From positions 372,001-436,000 of the forward strand of contig NZ_FNDJ01000003.1 of NCBI RefSeq assembly GCF_900099965.1: 64,000 nt of DNA. The letters are read 5' to 3'. The position numbers and the translations under genes are program-made. This document shows, one piece after another, positions 42,099-50,395 of the stretch. This stretch comes from Nonomuraea jiangxiensis (lineage in GTDB: Bacteria; Actinomycetota; Actinomycetes; Streptosporangiales; Streptosporangiaceae). The notes beneath the pieces are model-generated. The model was not told the DNA's origin. It saw nothing but the letters and a program-made list of their open reading frames with translations, and searched no databases. Position 1 is the stretch's first letter. Each line of letters opens with the position of its first letter.

Positions 42099-42908
42099 TC
42101 ACACCTCCGCCTGCGCCGTGACGAAGTCGTAGGGGGCGAGCGGGCCCAGCAACCGCAGGTCGACGCGTCCCTCCCAGTCGTCGCCGACCTTGGTCAGGGC
42201 CCGCTCCAGGGCTCGCTGGTCGCCGGTCCTGACGAGCAGGGCCACGTGTACGGCGTCCTGCTCGTGCGTCGGCTCCCGGACGAGCGCCGTCGAGTAGATC
42301 GAGGAGAGGGCGTCGAGGACCAGGTTCGTGTCGTAGTCCCGTTTGGCCTCGATGGAGGCGGCGATGATCTCGCCGAGCCTGATGCGCTCGTTCCTGGTGG
42401 CCTCCGGCGGCAGGCCGCGGATGGCCTGCCGGAGCCCGGCGGCCTCGGGGTTCTCCGCGAGCACCTCGCCGAGCACCGTCGCCTCGACATAGCGGCCTCG
42501 GACGATGTATTCGGCCTGGTCGCCCAGGTCGTCCAGGGCGTCGAGGAAGTCGTCGTGGTGCGGTTCGAGCAGCTCGGTCACGACCGCGTCGGGGTCGGAC
42601 AGCACCGCGCCGAACCGGAACGGGAGCACGGGCGAGCGGGCGGCCACGGAGTCCAGCAGCCGTTCGTAGGCCAGGTAGTCGCCGGGGCGGCCCAGCGGCT
42701 GGTCAGCGTCGATGTCGCTGGCCAGGGCGCCGATCTCGCCGTGCCGGATGATCTCGACCCGGCCGGCCGGCTCGCCCACCCCGAGCTCGTCCTGGTCGAG
42801 CTCCATGTCCGCGGGCACGATGCCGTAGACGTACGTGGCGAGGTTCTCGGTCAGGCGGGGCCGCTGCCTGGGTACGGAGGCCCTGGATTCCCTGGTCGAT
42901 CGTGCCAT
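42099..42908 (-). CDS. gvpF: Gas-vesicle GvpF/GvpL family protein
   Basis: The 269-residue protein shows ATYVYGIVPADMEL, SPVLPFRFGAVLSD and the diagnostic ending LLGPLAPYDFVTAQ of GvpF/L proteins, plus a basic N-terminal extension of about 20 residues. It sits directly after gvpA (4-bp gap), where gvpF is usually found. The F versus L call is tentative. Confidence 0.9.
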   Translation of the reverse strand: MARSTRESRASVPRQRPRLTENLATYVYGIVPADMELDQDELGVGEPAGRVEIIRHGEIGALASDIDADQPLGRPGDYLAYERLLDSVAARSPVLPFRFGAVLSDPDAVVTELLEPHHDDFLDALDDLGDQAEYIVRGRYVEATVLGEVLAENPEAAGLRQAIRGLPPEATRNERIRLGEIIAASIEAKRDYDTNLVLDALSSIYSTALVREPTHEQDAVHVALLVRTGDQRALERALTKVGDDWEGRVDLRLLGPLAPYDFVTAQAEV

Positions 42909-42912
42909 CTCG

Positions 42913-43356
42913 TCACTCTTCCTCTGGCCGGCGCCGGCGGGGCGCTCTCTCGCGCCGCCTCGGCTCGGCGGCCTCGTCGGTGAAGTCGGTCAGCTCGTCC
43001 GCCCGTTCCACTTGCCCCTGGATCACGTCCTTCTCCGGCTCCAGGCCGGCCGCCTGCTTCTGTCCCAGGCCGCTCGCGCCCTTCGCCTGCGCCAGCACGT
43101 CGGGCAGGCCCTTCTCCCCGGTCTGTGCCATGTCGAGCCGGTTCGCGGCCTCGGCGAACCGGAGGTAGGTGTCGACGCTCGCCACGACGATGCGGGTGTC
43201 GATGGTCAGGATCTCGATGCCGACGAGCGAGACCCGGACGTAGGCGTCGATCACGAGCCCCTTGTCGAGGATCGTGTCGATCACGTCGGCCAGCCCCGTC
43301 GGTGACGGGCGTCCGGCCATCTGACCGGTTGCCGCCGGTTGCACAGACGTGCTCAT
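42913..43356 (-). CDS. gvpA: Gas-vesicle main structural protein GvpA with long charged tail
   Basis: Residues 18-75 are the GvpA core: [20 protein letters not shown] then [20 protein letters not shown] and DTYLRFAEA. The protein continues for about 70 more residues, ending in an Arg/Glu-rich stretch ([15 protein letters not shown]). Canonical GvpA is about 70-75 residues and forms the ribs of the shell. The tail would face the outside or be disordered. This is the only GvpA-type gene at the operon start, so it is the likely shell subunit. A strong ribosome site (GAGGGGGG) precedes the ATG. Confidence 0.88.
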   Translation of the reverse strand: MSTSVQPAATGQMAGRPSPTGLADVIDTILDKGLVIDAYVRVSLVGIEILTIDTRIVVASVDTYLRFAEAANRLDMAQTGEKGLPDVLAQAKGASGLGQKQAAGLEPEKDVIQGQVERADELTDFTDEAAEPRRRERAPRRRRPEEE

Positions 43357-43369
43357 AAGGATTCCCCCC

Positions 43370-43381
43370 TCGCCTAGGCGA
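43370..43381. promoter_or_regulatory. Palindrome just upstream of gvpA
   Basis: TCGCCTAGGCGA is a perfect 12-bp palindrome lying directly next to the gvpA ribosome site. A second, looser repeat (GGGG-N8-CCCC) lies near 43415-43431. Either could be an operator or an RNA hairpin hiding the ribosome site. The rest of 43357-43489 shows no gene. Confidence 0.4.
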
Positions 43382-43489
43382 CCCTGCCCGATAAACCAGA
43401 CACAGAATCACATAGGGGGAGAAATATCCCCAGACTTGACGTACGCAACTGGCCACCACCGGAAACTTTGGCCCCGGCGGCGTTTGCTC

Positions 43490-44494
43490 TCAGGTGCTCG
43501 CGCGGATCACCAGGAGCGGGCCAAGGAGGGTGGACGCGGGCACCGGGCGGCCCTCCAGCTTCTCCATCACCAGGCGTACGGCCTCCCTGCCGACCTCCTC
43601 GGCGGGGATCGGCACCGAGGTGAGGGGCGGGCTGGCCCGCTCGGCCACGTCGTCGGGGCAGATCGCCACCACGGCCACGTCGTGCGGCACCCGCCGGTCG
43701 AGCTGGCGCAGCGCGGCCAGCACGTGGCCGACCGCCGCCTCGTTGTGCACGACCAGGCCGGACAGGCCGGGGCGGTCGAGGAGCAGGTCGCGGACGGTCT
43801 CGTACACCTCGTCGAAGGTCTCCTCGCAGGGCAGCGCCACTCCCGTGAGCCCGTGGGCGTCCAGCGCCGCCACGAATCCCTCGCGGGTACGGTCGGCGAA
43901 ACCGGTGCCCCGCTCGTACACCACCGAGGGCGCCCCGAGCAGGGCGATCTCCTCGTGGCCACGCTCGGCCAGGTGCTCGACGCAGCGCGCGCCCGCGGCG
44001 GCGAAGTCCAGGTCCACGCAGGTCAGGCCGGCCGGCGAGGCCGGGAAGCCGATGAGCACGCTCGGCTCGGCCAGCTCGCGCAGCAGCGGCACGCGCCGGT
44101 CGTCCAGCTCGACGTCCATCAGCACCAGCGCGTCCACCAGCGCGCTCGCGGCCACCCGCCGGATGCCCGCCGTGCCCTCGTCGGCGGTCAGCAGCAGCAC
44201 GTCGTGGTCGAAGCGGCGGGCGGCCGTGACGACGGCGCTGGCGAAGCGCATCAGCACGGGCACGTGCATGCCCGCCCGCAGCGGCAGCACCAGCGCGATC
44301 ACGTTGGAACGCTTGCTGGCCAGGGCGCGAGCGCCGGCGTTGGGGTGGTAGCCGAGCGCCGAGATGCTGTCGAGCACCCGCCGCCGGGTGTCGGCCGAGA
44401 TCGTCCGCTTGCCGCTGAGCACGTAGGAGACCGTGCTGACGGCCACGCCCGCGTGCTTGGCGACCTCGGAGATCGTCACCGTCCGCCCGGTCAA
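43490..44494 (-). CDS. LacI family transcriptional repressor
   Basis: TTG 44494 overlaps the stop of the upstream glycosidase gene and has GGAG 9 nt before it; GTG 44479 is an alternative. The 334-residue protein has the LacI headpiece VTISEVAKHAGVAVSTVSYV and hinge NAGARALASKRSN, and a periplasmic-binding-like sensor domain. It is translated from the same message as the GH3 enzyme. The palindrome GTCGAAGCGCTTCGAC upstream of the GH3 gene is a very good LacI-type site, so autoregulation with a glucoside-derived inducer is likely. Confidence 0.9.
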   Translation of the reverse strand: MTGRTVTISEVAKHAGVAVSTVSYVLSGKRTISADTRRRVLDSISALGYHPNAGARALASKRSNVIALVLPLRAGMHVPVLMRFASAVVTAARRFDHDVLLLTADEGTAGIRRVAASALVDALVLMDVELDDRRVPLLRELAEPSVLIGFPASPAGLTCVDLDFAAAGARCVEHLAERGHEEIALLGAPSVVYERGTGFADRTREGFVAALDAHGLTGVALPCEETFDEVYETVRDLLLDRPGLSGLVVHNEAAVGHVLAALRQLDRRVPHDVAVVAICPDDVAERASPPLTSVPIPAEEVGREAVRLVMEKLEGRPVPASTLLGPLLVIRAST

Positions 44495-47265
44495 GCCCCG
44501 GCTCCGAAGTCCAGCCTGGTCAGCGTCACGCCATCGTTCTCGAACACGACATAAAGATCGTGCACCCCGGTCACGGCCGCAAGCGGCGCCGTGACGGCGT
44601 GATAGGCGTGGCGATCCGTCCTCGGCACCGGGAACGTGGCCAGCGCCGGGCCGTAGAGAGGATCGCCGCGGCGGATGGTGATCATGCCGCCCTCCGCGCC
44701 ACCCGCCGTGGCCACGCACCTCGTGCTGCCGGTGAGGTCCACCTGCCGGAACACGATCCAGGCGCCCTCCGCGTCCGACCTGACGGCCTCGCCGTCCGTC
44801 CTGGTCTCGTCCACGAGGGTGACCGCGTCGTACTCGTCGTGGTCGGCCGCGCGCAGCGGCCCGGACTGGGGCGGGATCGTCTCGCCCACGACCTCGAAGC
44901 GGGCGCTCAGGCGCACGTCGGTGGCGCTGCGGCCGACCATGAGCCGGTGCGGCGCGCTCTCCACGACGAACCTGCCCCGCGTCACGTCCCAGAACGCCAG
45001 CTCGGCGACGGGCAACCGCAGCGTGGCGGTACGGCTCTCGCCGGGCGCGAGGCGTACCTTCTCGAACCCGCGCAGGCGGCGCAGCGGCTGCTTGACCCGG
45101 GAACGCTGCTGGTGGGTGTAGAACTGCACGACCTCCACGCCCGGTCGCGGGCCGGTGTTCGTCACGGTGACCTCGGCCGTGACGGAGTCGCCGGTCACGT
45201 GCACGCGCAGGTTCGCGTACTCGAACGTGGTGTAGCTGAGGCCGTGCCCGAACGGATGCAGCGGCACGCCCCTGAAGTACAGGTACGTGGCGTCCGAGGC
45301 GATGATGTCGTAGTCGAGCAGGTCGGGCAGCTCCTGCTCGGAGCGGTACCAGGTCTGGGTCAGGCGGCCCTCCGGGTCGGCGTCGCCGAAGAGCACCTCG
45401 GCCAGGGCGTGGCCGTACTCCTGGCCGCCGTGCGCCGACCACAGCACCGCGGGCACCGCGTCGTCGGTCCAGGTCAGCGGGTAGCCGCTGGTGAGCACCA
45501 GGACCGTACGCGGGTTCGCCGCCCGTACGGCCGCGACCACGGCGTCCTGGGCGGGGGCCAGGGCCAGCGTCATGCGGTCCTCGGTCTCGCGGCCGTTCAC
45601 CAGGGGGTGGTCGCCGGCCACCACGACCGCCACGTCCGCGGCGGCGGCGGCCCTGGCCGCCTGCTCGGTGCCGCTCCTGATCACCTCCATGGCCAGCCAC
45701 ACGGCCTGGTCGGCGTCGTCCACCAGGCGCAGCACGCCGTCGTCGGCCACGCCGACGTAGCAGCCGGTGGCGATGTGGCGCAGGGCGAGCGTGCCGCGCG
45801 GGCGCTCCTCCATCCGGAACGTCTGGCGCACCTCCCACCCGTTCGGCCCCGGCTGGTCGTTCACCAGGGTGAGGCCGTCCGCCGACACGAACCGGCCGGT
45901 GGCCACGGCCCGCAGCGCGTACGCGCCGCCACCCCAGTCGAACAGGTCGAACGCGCTCACCGCGGCCTGCCCGGACGGACCGCCCACGCTCAGCGGCCCG
46001 CCCGCGAGGTCGGCGGTCACCGGTCCGGCCTCGGCGGTGAGCGTCACCCGGTCCACAGCCTCGCAGAACACCGTCTCGCAGCGCTCGGCCAGCCCGGTGC
46101 GGGCGGTCACGGCGTAGGGCAGGGTGCCGCTGTACCAGTCCTCCAGCAGCGTGTCGCCGAGCTGGCCGATCACCGCGACCCGCCGCACCCCGGTCAGCGG
46201 CAGCAGCCCGTCGTTGCGCAGCAGCACGAACGCGCGCCGCGCCGCCTCCCTGGCCAGCGCCTGGTGCTCGGGGCAGTTGACCACGCTGTCGGTGACGTCG
46301 TCGTACGGCGTCGCCGGGTCGAACTCGCCGAGCCGGAACCTGATCGACAACGTGTGCCGTACCGCCCGGTCGATGTCGGCCTCGGCCAGCAGGCCCCGCT
46401 CCAGCGCCGCCCGCAGGTGGTCGAGGGTGTCCTGCGATCGGTCGTCGTCCTGGGTGAAGCTGTCGATCCCGGCCCTGACCGCGTGCGCGTACGCCTCGGG
46501 CAACGTGTCGTGGTAGCCCTGCAGGGCGGTGAGGTTGCCCGGCGCGTAGGCGTCGCTGACCACCAGCAGGTCGTCCGGCGCCCAGGCCCGCAGCACCTGT
46601 TCGATCAGCGGGCTGAGGTGCGCCGGGCGGCCGTTGACCAGGTTGTAGGAGGGCATCACGGCCACCGCCACGCCCTGCTCGACGGCCGGGCGGAAGGCGG
46701 GCAGCTCGTACTCGCGCAACACCCGGGGCGGCACGTTGCTGGAGGTCGTGCAGCGGTCGGTCTCGTGGTTGTAGGCGAGGAAGTGCTTGAGCGTGGGCGC
46801 GGTCTTGAGAATTTCGGGAGCGCTCCCACACAGGCCACGCGCATAGGCCGTGGCGATGACGCCGGTCAACCACGGATCTTCGGAGTAGCCCTCCTCGTTG
46901 CGGCCCCAGCGGGGGTCGCGCAGCGGGTTCACCACGGGGGCCCACACGTTGCGGCCCGCGCCGGCCGGGTCCTTGTGATGGAAGGCCAGCACCTCGTCGC
47001 CTGTCGCCTCCCCCACCCTGCGCACGAGGTCCGCGTCCCAGCTCGACGCCAGTCCCAGGGCCTGCGGGAACACGGTGGCCGGGCCGAGCCAGGCCAGGCC
47101 GTGCAGCGCCTCGGTGCCCGTGCGGAACGCGCCGACGCCCAGCCGCTCGACCGGGGCCTGGTACTGGTGCAGCAGGCCCACCTTCTCCTCCAGGGTGAGC
47201 CTGCGCAGCAGGTCGCCGATCCGGTCGGAGAGCGGGAGCGCAGGGTCGCGGAAGGGTTCGTGCAT
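44491..47265 (-). CDS. GH3 family beta-glycosidase
   Basis: ATG 47265 is preferred (AGAGGG 6 nt upstream), giving 924 residues. Domain order: GH3 N-terminal barrel (LTLEEKVGLLHQY, NPLRDPRWGRNEEGYSED, nucleophile Asp in VVSDAYAPGN); GH3 C-terminal domain interrupted by a fascin/beta-trefoil-like insertion (FDWGGGAYALRAVATGRFVS; about 430-580); fibronectin-III-like domain (FYTHQQRSRVKQPLRRLRGF); and a CBM6-like C-terminus (GAWIVFRQVDLTGSTRCVAT). No signal peptide, so it acts on imported glucosides in the cytoplasm. Transcribed with the downstream LacI gene. Confidence 0.9.
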   Translation of the reverse strand: MHEPFRDPALPLSDRIGDLLRRLTLEEKVGLLHQYQAPVERLGVGAFRTGTEALHGLAWLGPATVFPQALGLASSWDADLVRRVGEATGDEVLAFHHKDPAGAGRNVWAPVVNPLRDPRWGRNEEGYSEDPWLTGVIATAYARGLCGSAPEILKTAPTLKHFLAYNHETDRCTTSSNVPPRVLREYELPAFRPAVEQGVAVAVMPSYNLVNGRPAHLSPLIEQVLRAWAPDDLLVVSDAYAPGNLTALQGYHDTLPEAYAHAVRAGIDSFTQDDDRSQDTLDHLRAALERGLLAEADIDRAVRHTLSIRFRLGEFDPATPYDDVTDSVVNCPEHQALAREAARRAFVLLRNDGLLPLTGVRRVAVIGQLGDTLLEDWYSGTLPYAVTARTGLAERCETVFCEAVDRVTLTAEAGPVTADLAGGPLSVGGPSGQAAVSAFDLFDWGGGAYALRAVATGRFVSADGLTLVNDQPGPNGWEVRQTFRMEERPRGTLALRHIATGCYVGVADDGVLRLVDDADQAVWLAMEVIRSGTEQAARAAAAADVAVVVAGDHPLVNGRETEDRMTLALAPAQDAVVAAVRAANPRTVLVLTSGYPLTWTDDAVPAVLWSAHGGQEYGHALAEVLFGDADPEGRLTQTWYRSEQELPDLLDYDIIASDATYLYFRGVPLHPFGHGLSYTTFEYANLRVHVTGDSVTAEVTVTNTGPRPGVEVVQFYTHQQRSRVKQPLRRLRGFEKVRLAPGESRTATLRLPVAELAFWDVTRGRFVVESAPHRLMVGRSATDVRLSARFEVVGETIPPQSGPLRAADHDEYDAVTLVDETRTDGEAVRSDAEGAWIVFRQVDLTGSTRCVATAGGAEGGMITIRRGDPLYGPALATFPVPRTDRHAYHAVTAPLAAVTGVHDLYVVFENDGVTLTRLDFGAGA
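46815..46828. promoter_or_regulatory. CebR-like box inside the GH3 gene
   Basis: CGGGAGCGCTCCCA differs from the published CebR consensus TGGGAGCGCTCCCA by one base. It lies within the coding sequence, about 440 bp after the GH3 start. Intragenic CebR sites are known in Streptomyces bglC-type loci (established knowledge). Here a roadblock role is inferred. Confidence 0.5.
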
Positions 47266-47283
47266 GATCATCCCTCTGAGAGT

Positions 47284-47299
47284 GTCGAAGCGCTTCGAC
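47284..47299. promoter_or_regulatory. LacI-type operator upstream of the GH3-LacI operon
   Basis: GTCGAAGCGCTTCGAC is a perfect 16-bp palindrome with the GCGC-type centre typical of LacI-family sites, 19 bp before ATG 47265. Confidence 0.8.
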
Positions 47300-47369
47300 G
47301 ACCGGCCTGGGGAAGTTACGCGGACATTTCGGTGGGTTGACTGAAGGGTGCACGCCCCCGTGACCAAGG

Positions 47370-48617
47370 TCAAGGGATTCGCGCCAATCCTCCCGGCAAT
47401 CTTCCCGAATCCACGGAATCGAGGATCCGCGCCGCGCCCCCGAGCGCCGCCGCGTCGTGGCCCAGCGTCGAGGCCACGACCTGGCATCCGCCGCCCTCCG
47501 CGGCGACGACCCGGTCGCGCAACTCCTCCTCCACCGCGGGCAGCAGCCAGGGCGCCAGCGGGACGTAGTAGCCGCCCAGCACCACCACCTCGGGATTGAG
47601 CAGGTTGGCCAGGATGGACACGCCTCTGCCCAGGCTCCGGCCCGCCGACTCCAGCGTGGCCAGAGTGCCGGGGTCGCCCGCCCGGGCCAGGCGCAGCGAC
47701 TCCTCGATCTCGACCTGGATCTCCGCGGGCGAGGGGTCCTTGCGCAGCACGGCGCCGATGCCCGCCATGGCCTCCAGGCAGCCGCGCCGGCCGCAGTGGC
47801 ACGCCGGGCCGTCGGGGTCGAGCTGGACGTGGCCGATCTCGCCGCTGTAGCCGAGCCCGCCGCGGCGCAGCCGCCCGTCCAGGATGATGCCCGCGCCCAC
47901 ACCCACCTCGCCGGTGAGGTAGACCAGGTCGGCGGCCCCCGCGTGCGCGCCGAAGCGCTGCTCGGCCAGGGCGGCGAGGTTGGCGTCGTTGTCGACCTGG
48001 ATGGGGAAGCCGGGGTCGCGCAGCGCCTTGGCCAGGTCGCCGCCGATGTCGGCGTCGCGCCAGCCCAGGTTGGGCGCCAGGCGCACGGTGCCCTGCACGT
48101 CGACCAGCCCCGGCACGGCCACCGCCAGCCCCAGGATCTGGCGCTCCTCCTTGGCCATGCGGTTGACCACCCGCCGTACGATCGCGCCGACGGCGGCCAC
48201 GCCCTGGTTGACGGAGTCGCCGGCGGAGAACGAGCGCCGCCACGTCAGCAGCCGCTCCCCCGCGAGATCGACGGCCACGGCCGACACGAAGTCCACGTTG
48301 ATCTCGACCCCGATGGCCGCGTACGGCGAGCCGTCCAGGACGAGCATCGTGGCCGGCCGGCCCACCCGGTTTTCCGTCAATCCGGTCTCGCGCACCAGCC
48401 GCCGGTCGATGAGGTCGGCGACCAGGCTGGACACCGTCGCCTTGTTCAGCCCGGTGGAGGCCGCGATGTCGGCCCGCGAGCAGGGCGCGTGCTCGCGGAC
48501 GAACCGCAGCACGACCGCCAGGTTGGTGGCCCGTACGTCGGCGAAGTCGGCCGGCTGCGGGCCGGTCGTAGAAGTGATCAAATCAGCCCCGTTCCCGCCA
48601 AGAGATGACCCCAGCAT
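47370..48617 (-). CDS. ROK family transcriptional regulator
   Basis: ATG 48617 was chosen (415 residues) because the longer frame to 48710 would start inside the operator palindrome. A winged helix (ADIAASTGLNKATVSSLVAD) is followed by the ROK sugar-kinase-like domain: GVEINVDFVSAVAVDL, the zinc site CHCGRRGCLE and GGLGYSGEIGHV. It lacks dedicated kinase context, so it is a repressor of NagC/XylR type. It is divergent from the sugar ABC-transporter genes, with an inverted repeat between, and probably controls them. Confidence 0.9.
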   Translation of the reverse strand: MLGSSLGGNGADLITSTTGPQPADFADVRATNLAVVLRFVREHAPCSRADIAASTGLNKATVSSLVADLIDRRLVRETGLTENRVGRPATMLVLDGSPYAAIGVEINVDFVSAVAVDLAGERLLTWRRSFSAGDSVNQGVAAVGAIVRRVVNRMAKEERQILGLAVAVPGLVDVQGTVRLAPNLGWRDADIGGDLAKALRDPGFPIQVDNDANLAALAEQRFGAHAGAADLVYLTGEVGVGAGIILDGRLRRGGLGYSGEIGHVQLDPDGPACHCGRRGCLEAMAGIGAVLRKDPSPAEIQVEIEESLRLARAGDPGTLATLESAGRSLGRGVSILANLLNPEVVVLGGYYVPLAPWLLPAVEEELRDRVVAAEGGGCQVVASTLGHDAAALGGAARILDSVDSGRLPGGLARIP

Positions 48618-48684
48618 GCCGCATCGTGGCTTCCCTTCACCATTCTGTGACCGTTGCGATCCCTTGTGGCTGCGGTCACAGTCT

Positions 48685-48718
48685 ACTAATTTGTTTGGTC
48701 GGAATACCAACTAATTTT
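48685..48718. promoter_or_regulatory. ROK-type operator between repressor and transporter genes
   Basis: TAATTTGTTTGGT (48687-48699) faces ACCAACTAATTTT (48706-48718), an imperfect AT-rich inverted repeat with a 6-bp centre. TTTGT/ACAAA-like arms are typical of ROK/XylR operators. It overlaps the start region of the transporter operon (ATG 48754). Confidence 0.65.
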
Positions 48719-48753
48719 GCTAGGCCATCCCCACTCGGAGAAGGGAGCGAGCC

Positions 48754-50394
48754 ATGCCGGACAACACGACTCGTCGCGCATTCCTCGGCCTGGTCGGCGC
48801 GAGCGTTCTGGTGGCGGGCTGTGCCGAGAAGAAGGAGCTGTCCAGGGGCACGGCCGTGGCGGCCGACAAGCTCAAGGGCCTGGTGCCGGCGCGGATTCCG
48901 TTCGACATCCCCGGGCTCAAGCCGGACTTGCCCGGCGGCGAGTTCGTGGCGCCCGGTTTCCTGACCCGGCCCGCCTCCATGGTGCAGGCGGTCACCACCA
49001 AGCCGCTGACCAGCGGCAAGGAGGTCACCGCGATGACGCCGTTGTGGAACACGGTGCCGCCCGGGCTGGGTAGCAACTCCTACTACGACTCCGTCAACGA
49101 GCGGCTCGGTGGCGTCGTACGGTTCAACATCTCCGACGGCAACACCTACGGGCAGAAGATGAGCACCCTGCTGGCCAGCGGCGACGTGCCGGAGATGGTG
49201 CAGATCCCGAACTGGGAGATCGTCAAGCTCGCCCGCTTCACCGAGGCGGCCAACAAGCTGTTCGCCGACCTGTCCCCCTACCTGGCCGGGGACCGGGCCA
49301 AGGACTTCCCGCTGCTGGCCAACTACGACACCGCCGCCTGGCAGTACGGCGTCTTCGGCGGCATCCTGCAGGGCATCCCCTGGCAGAACGACCCGTTCCC
49401 GTTCGCCACCTTCGTCCGCCAGGACATCCTGGACGAGCTGGGCCTGCAGCAGCCAAGGAGCGGCGACGACCTGGTCGCGCTCGGCAAGGCGATCACCGAC
49501 GCGAAGAAGAAGCGCTGGGCCTTCGGCGGCGGCATGGAGCAGGAGATGCAGCGCGCCTTCGGCGCTCCGCGCGAGTGGCGCAAGAAGAGCGACGGCACCC
49601 TTGAGTACAAGTACGAGACCGCCGAGTTCGCCGCCTCGATCGATTTCATGACCAAGCTCTTCGCGGCCGGCCAGGTGCACCCCGACATCGTGGCCAACCA
49701 GGACGCCGACAACAAGGGCATCTTCGGCAGCGGACAGCTGGTCATCTACCGGGACGGGCTCGGCGCCTGGCACGAGAACCTGGGCCGCTTCCAGCCCGAC
49801 AACCCCAAGTTCGACCAGCAGATCGTCGCCCCGTACCCGGCGCGGCCCGGCGGCACGGCCATCATGTGGCGCAACGAGCCCGCCAGCATGTTCTGCTTCA
49901 TCAGGAAGGGGCTCGGCGAGGCCCGCACGCGCGAGCTGCTGGCGCTGGCCAACTGGTGCTCGGCGCCGTTCGGCACGCAGGAGTACGAGCTGGTCAACAA
50001 CGGCGTCGAGGGCAAGCACTACACGGTCGAGGACGGCAAGGTCCAGCAGACCGCGCTCGGGCGCAAGGAGGTCGCGCCGACGTACATGTTCCTGTCCGGG
50101 CGGCCGAACGCGAACGCGATGAGCCAGTACGAGGGACTCGTCCAGGGTCTGTACGACTGGTCGACGGGGGCCGCGAAGCTCCTGGAGAAGGACCCGTTCG
50201 TGGGGATCCGGGTGGAGGTGCCGTCGAAGATGGCGGGCCTGGCGAAGCCGACCGAGGACAAGATGCAGGAGATCTTCCGCGGCAAGCGGCCCGTCTCCGA
50301 GTGGCCGCGGATCCTCAAGGAGTGGCAGGAGCAGGGCGGGAACGAGGCGCGCGAGTTCTACATGAAGGTCGCCCGCGAGAACGGCCGGCTGTGA
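48754..50394 (+). CDS. Sugar ABC transporter substrate-binding lipoprotein
   Basis: The 546-residue protein begins with a Tat-like motif and lipobox (TTRRAFLGLVGASVLVAGC, Cys23), so it is a lipid-anchored extracytoplasmic protein. The rest follows the family 1 solute-binding fold of LplA/YtcQ type (NISDGNTYGQKMSTLLASGD, IPWQNDPFPFATFVRQDILD), longer than simple sugar binders. This branch binds oligosaccharides such as aldotetraouronic acids or other plant-wall fragments; the exact ligand is unknown. First gene of a binding-protein/permease/permease operon. Confidence 0.92.
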   Translation: MPDNTTRRAFLGLVGASVLVAGCAEKKELSRGTAVAADKLKGLVPARIPFDIPGLKPDLPGGEFVAPGFLTRPASMVQAVTTKPLTSGKEVTAMTPLWNTVPPGLGSNSYYDSVNERLGGVVRFNISDGNTYGQKMSTLLASGDVPEMVQIPNWEIVKLARFTEAANKLFADLSPYLAGDRAKDFPLLANYDTAAWQYGVFGGILQGIPWQNDPFPFATFVRQDILDELGLQQPRSGDDLVALGKAITDAKKKRWAFGGGMEQEMQRAFGAPREWRKKSDGTLEYKYETAEFAASIDFMTKLFAAGQVHPDIVANQDADNKGIFGSGQLVIYRDGLGAWHENLGRFQPDNPKFDQQIVAPYPARPGGTAIMWRNEPASMFCFIRKGLGEARTRELLALANWCSAPFGTQEYELVNNGVEGKHYTVEDGKVQQTALGRKEVAPTYMFLSGRPNANAMSQYEGLVQGLYDWSTGAAKLLEKDPFVGIRVEVPSKMAGLAKPTEDKMQEIFRGKRPVSEWPRILKEWQEQGGNEAREFYMKVARENGRL

Positions 50395-50395
50395 C

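Noticed and set aside
43490..47902. Apparent 1470-codon protein containing the LacI repressor at its end
   Set aside because: The part upstream of 44494 is a shadow of the GH3 gene; the LacI N-terminus with its own start and ribosome site defines the real gene.
44491..48243. Apparent 1250-codon GH3 protein with an N-terminal extension
   Set aside because: The sequence before 47265 is a shadow of the ROK gene and a non-coding spacer; a good ribosome site and the operator lie at 47265-47299.
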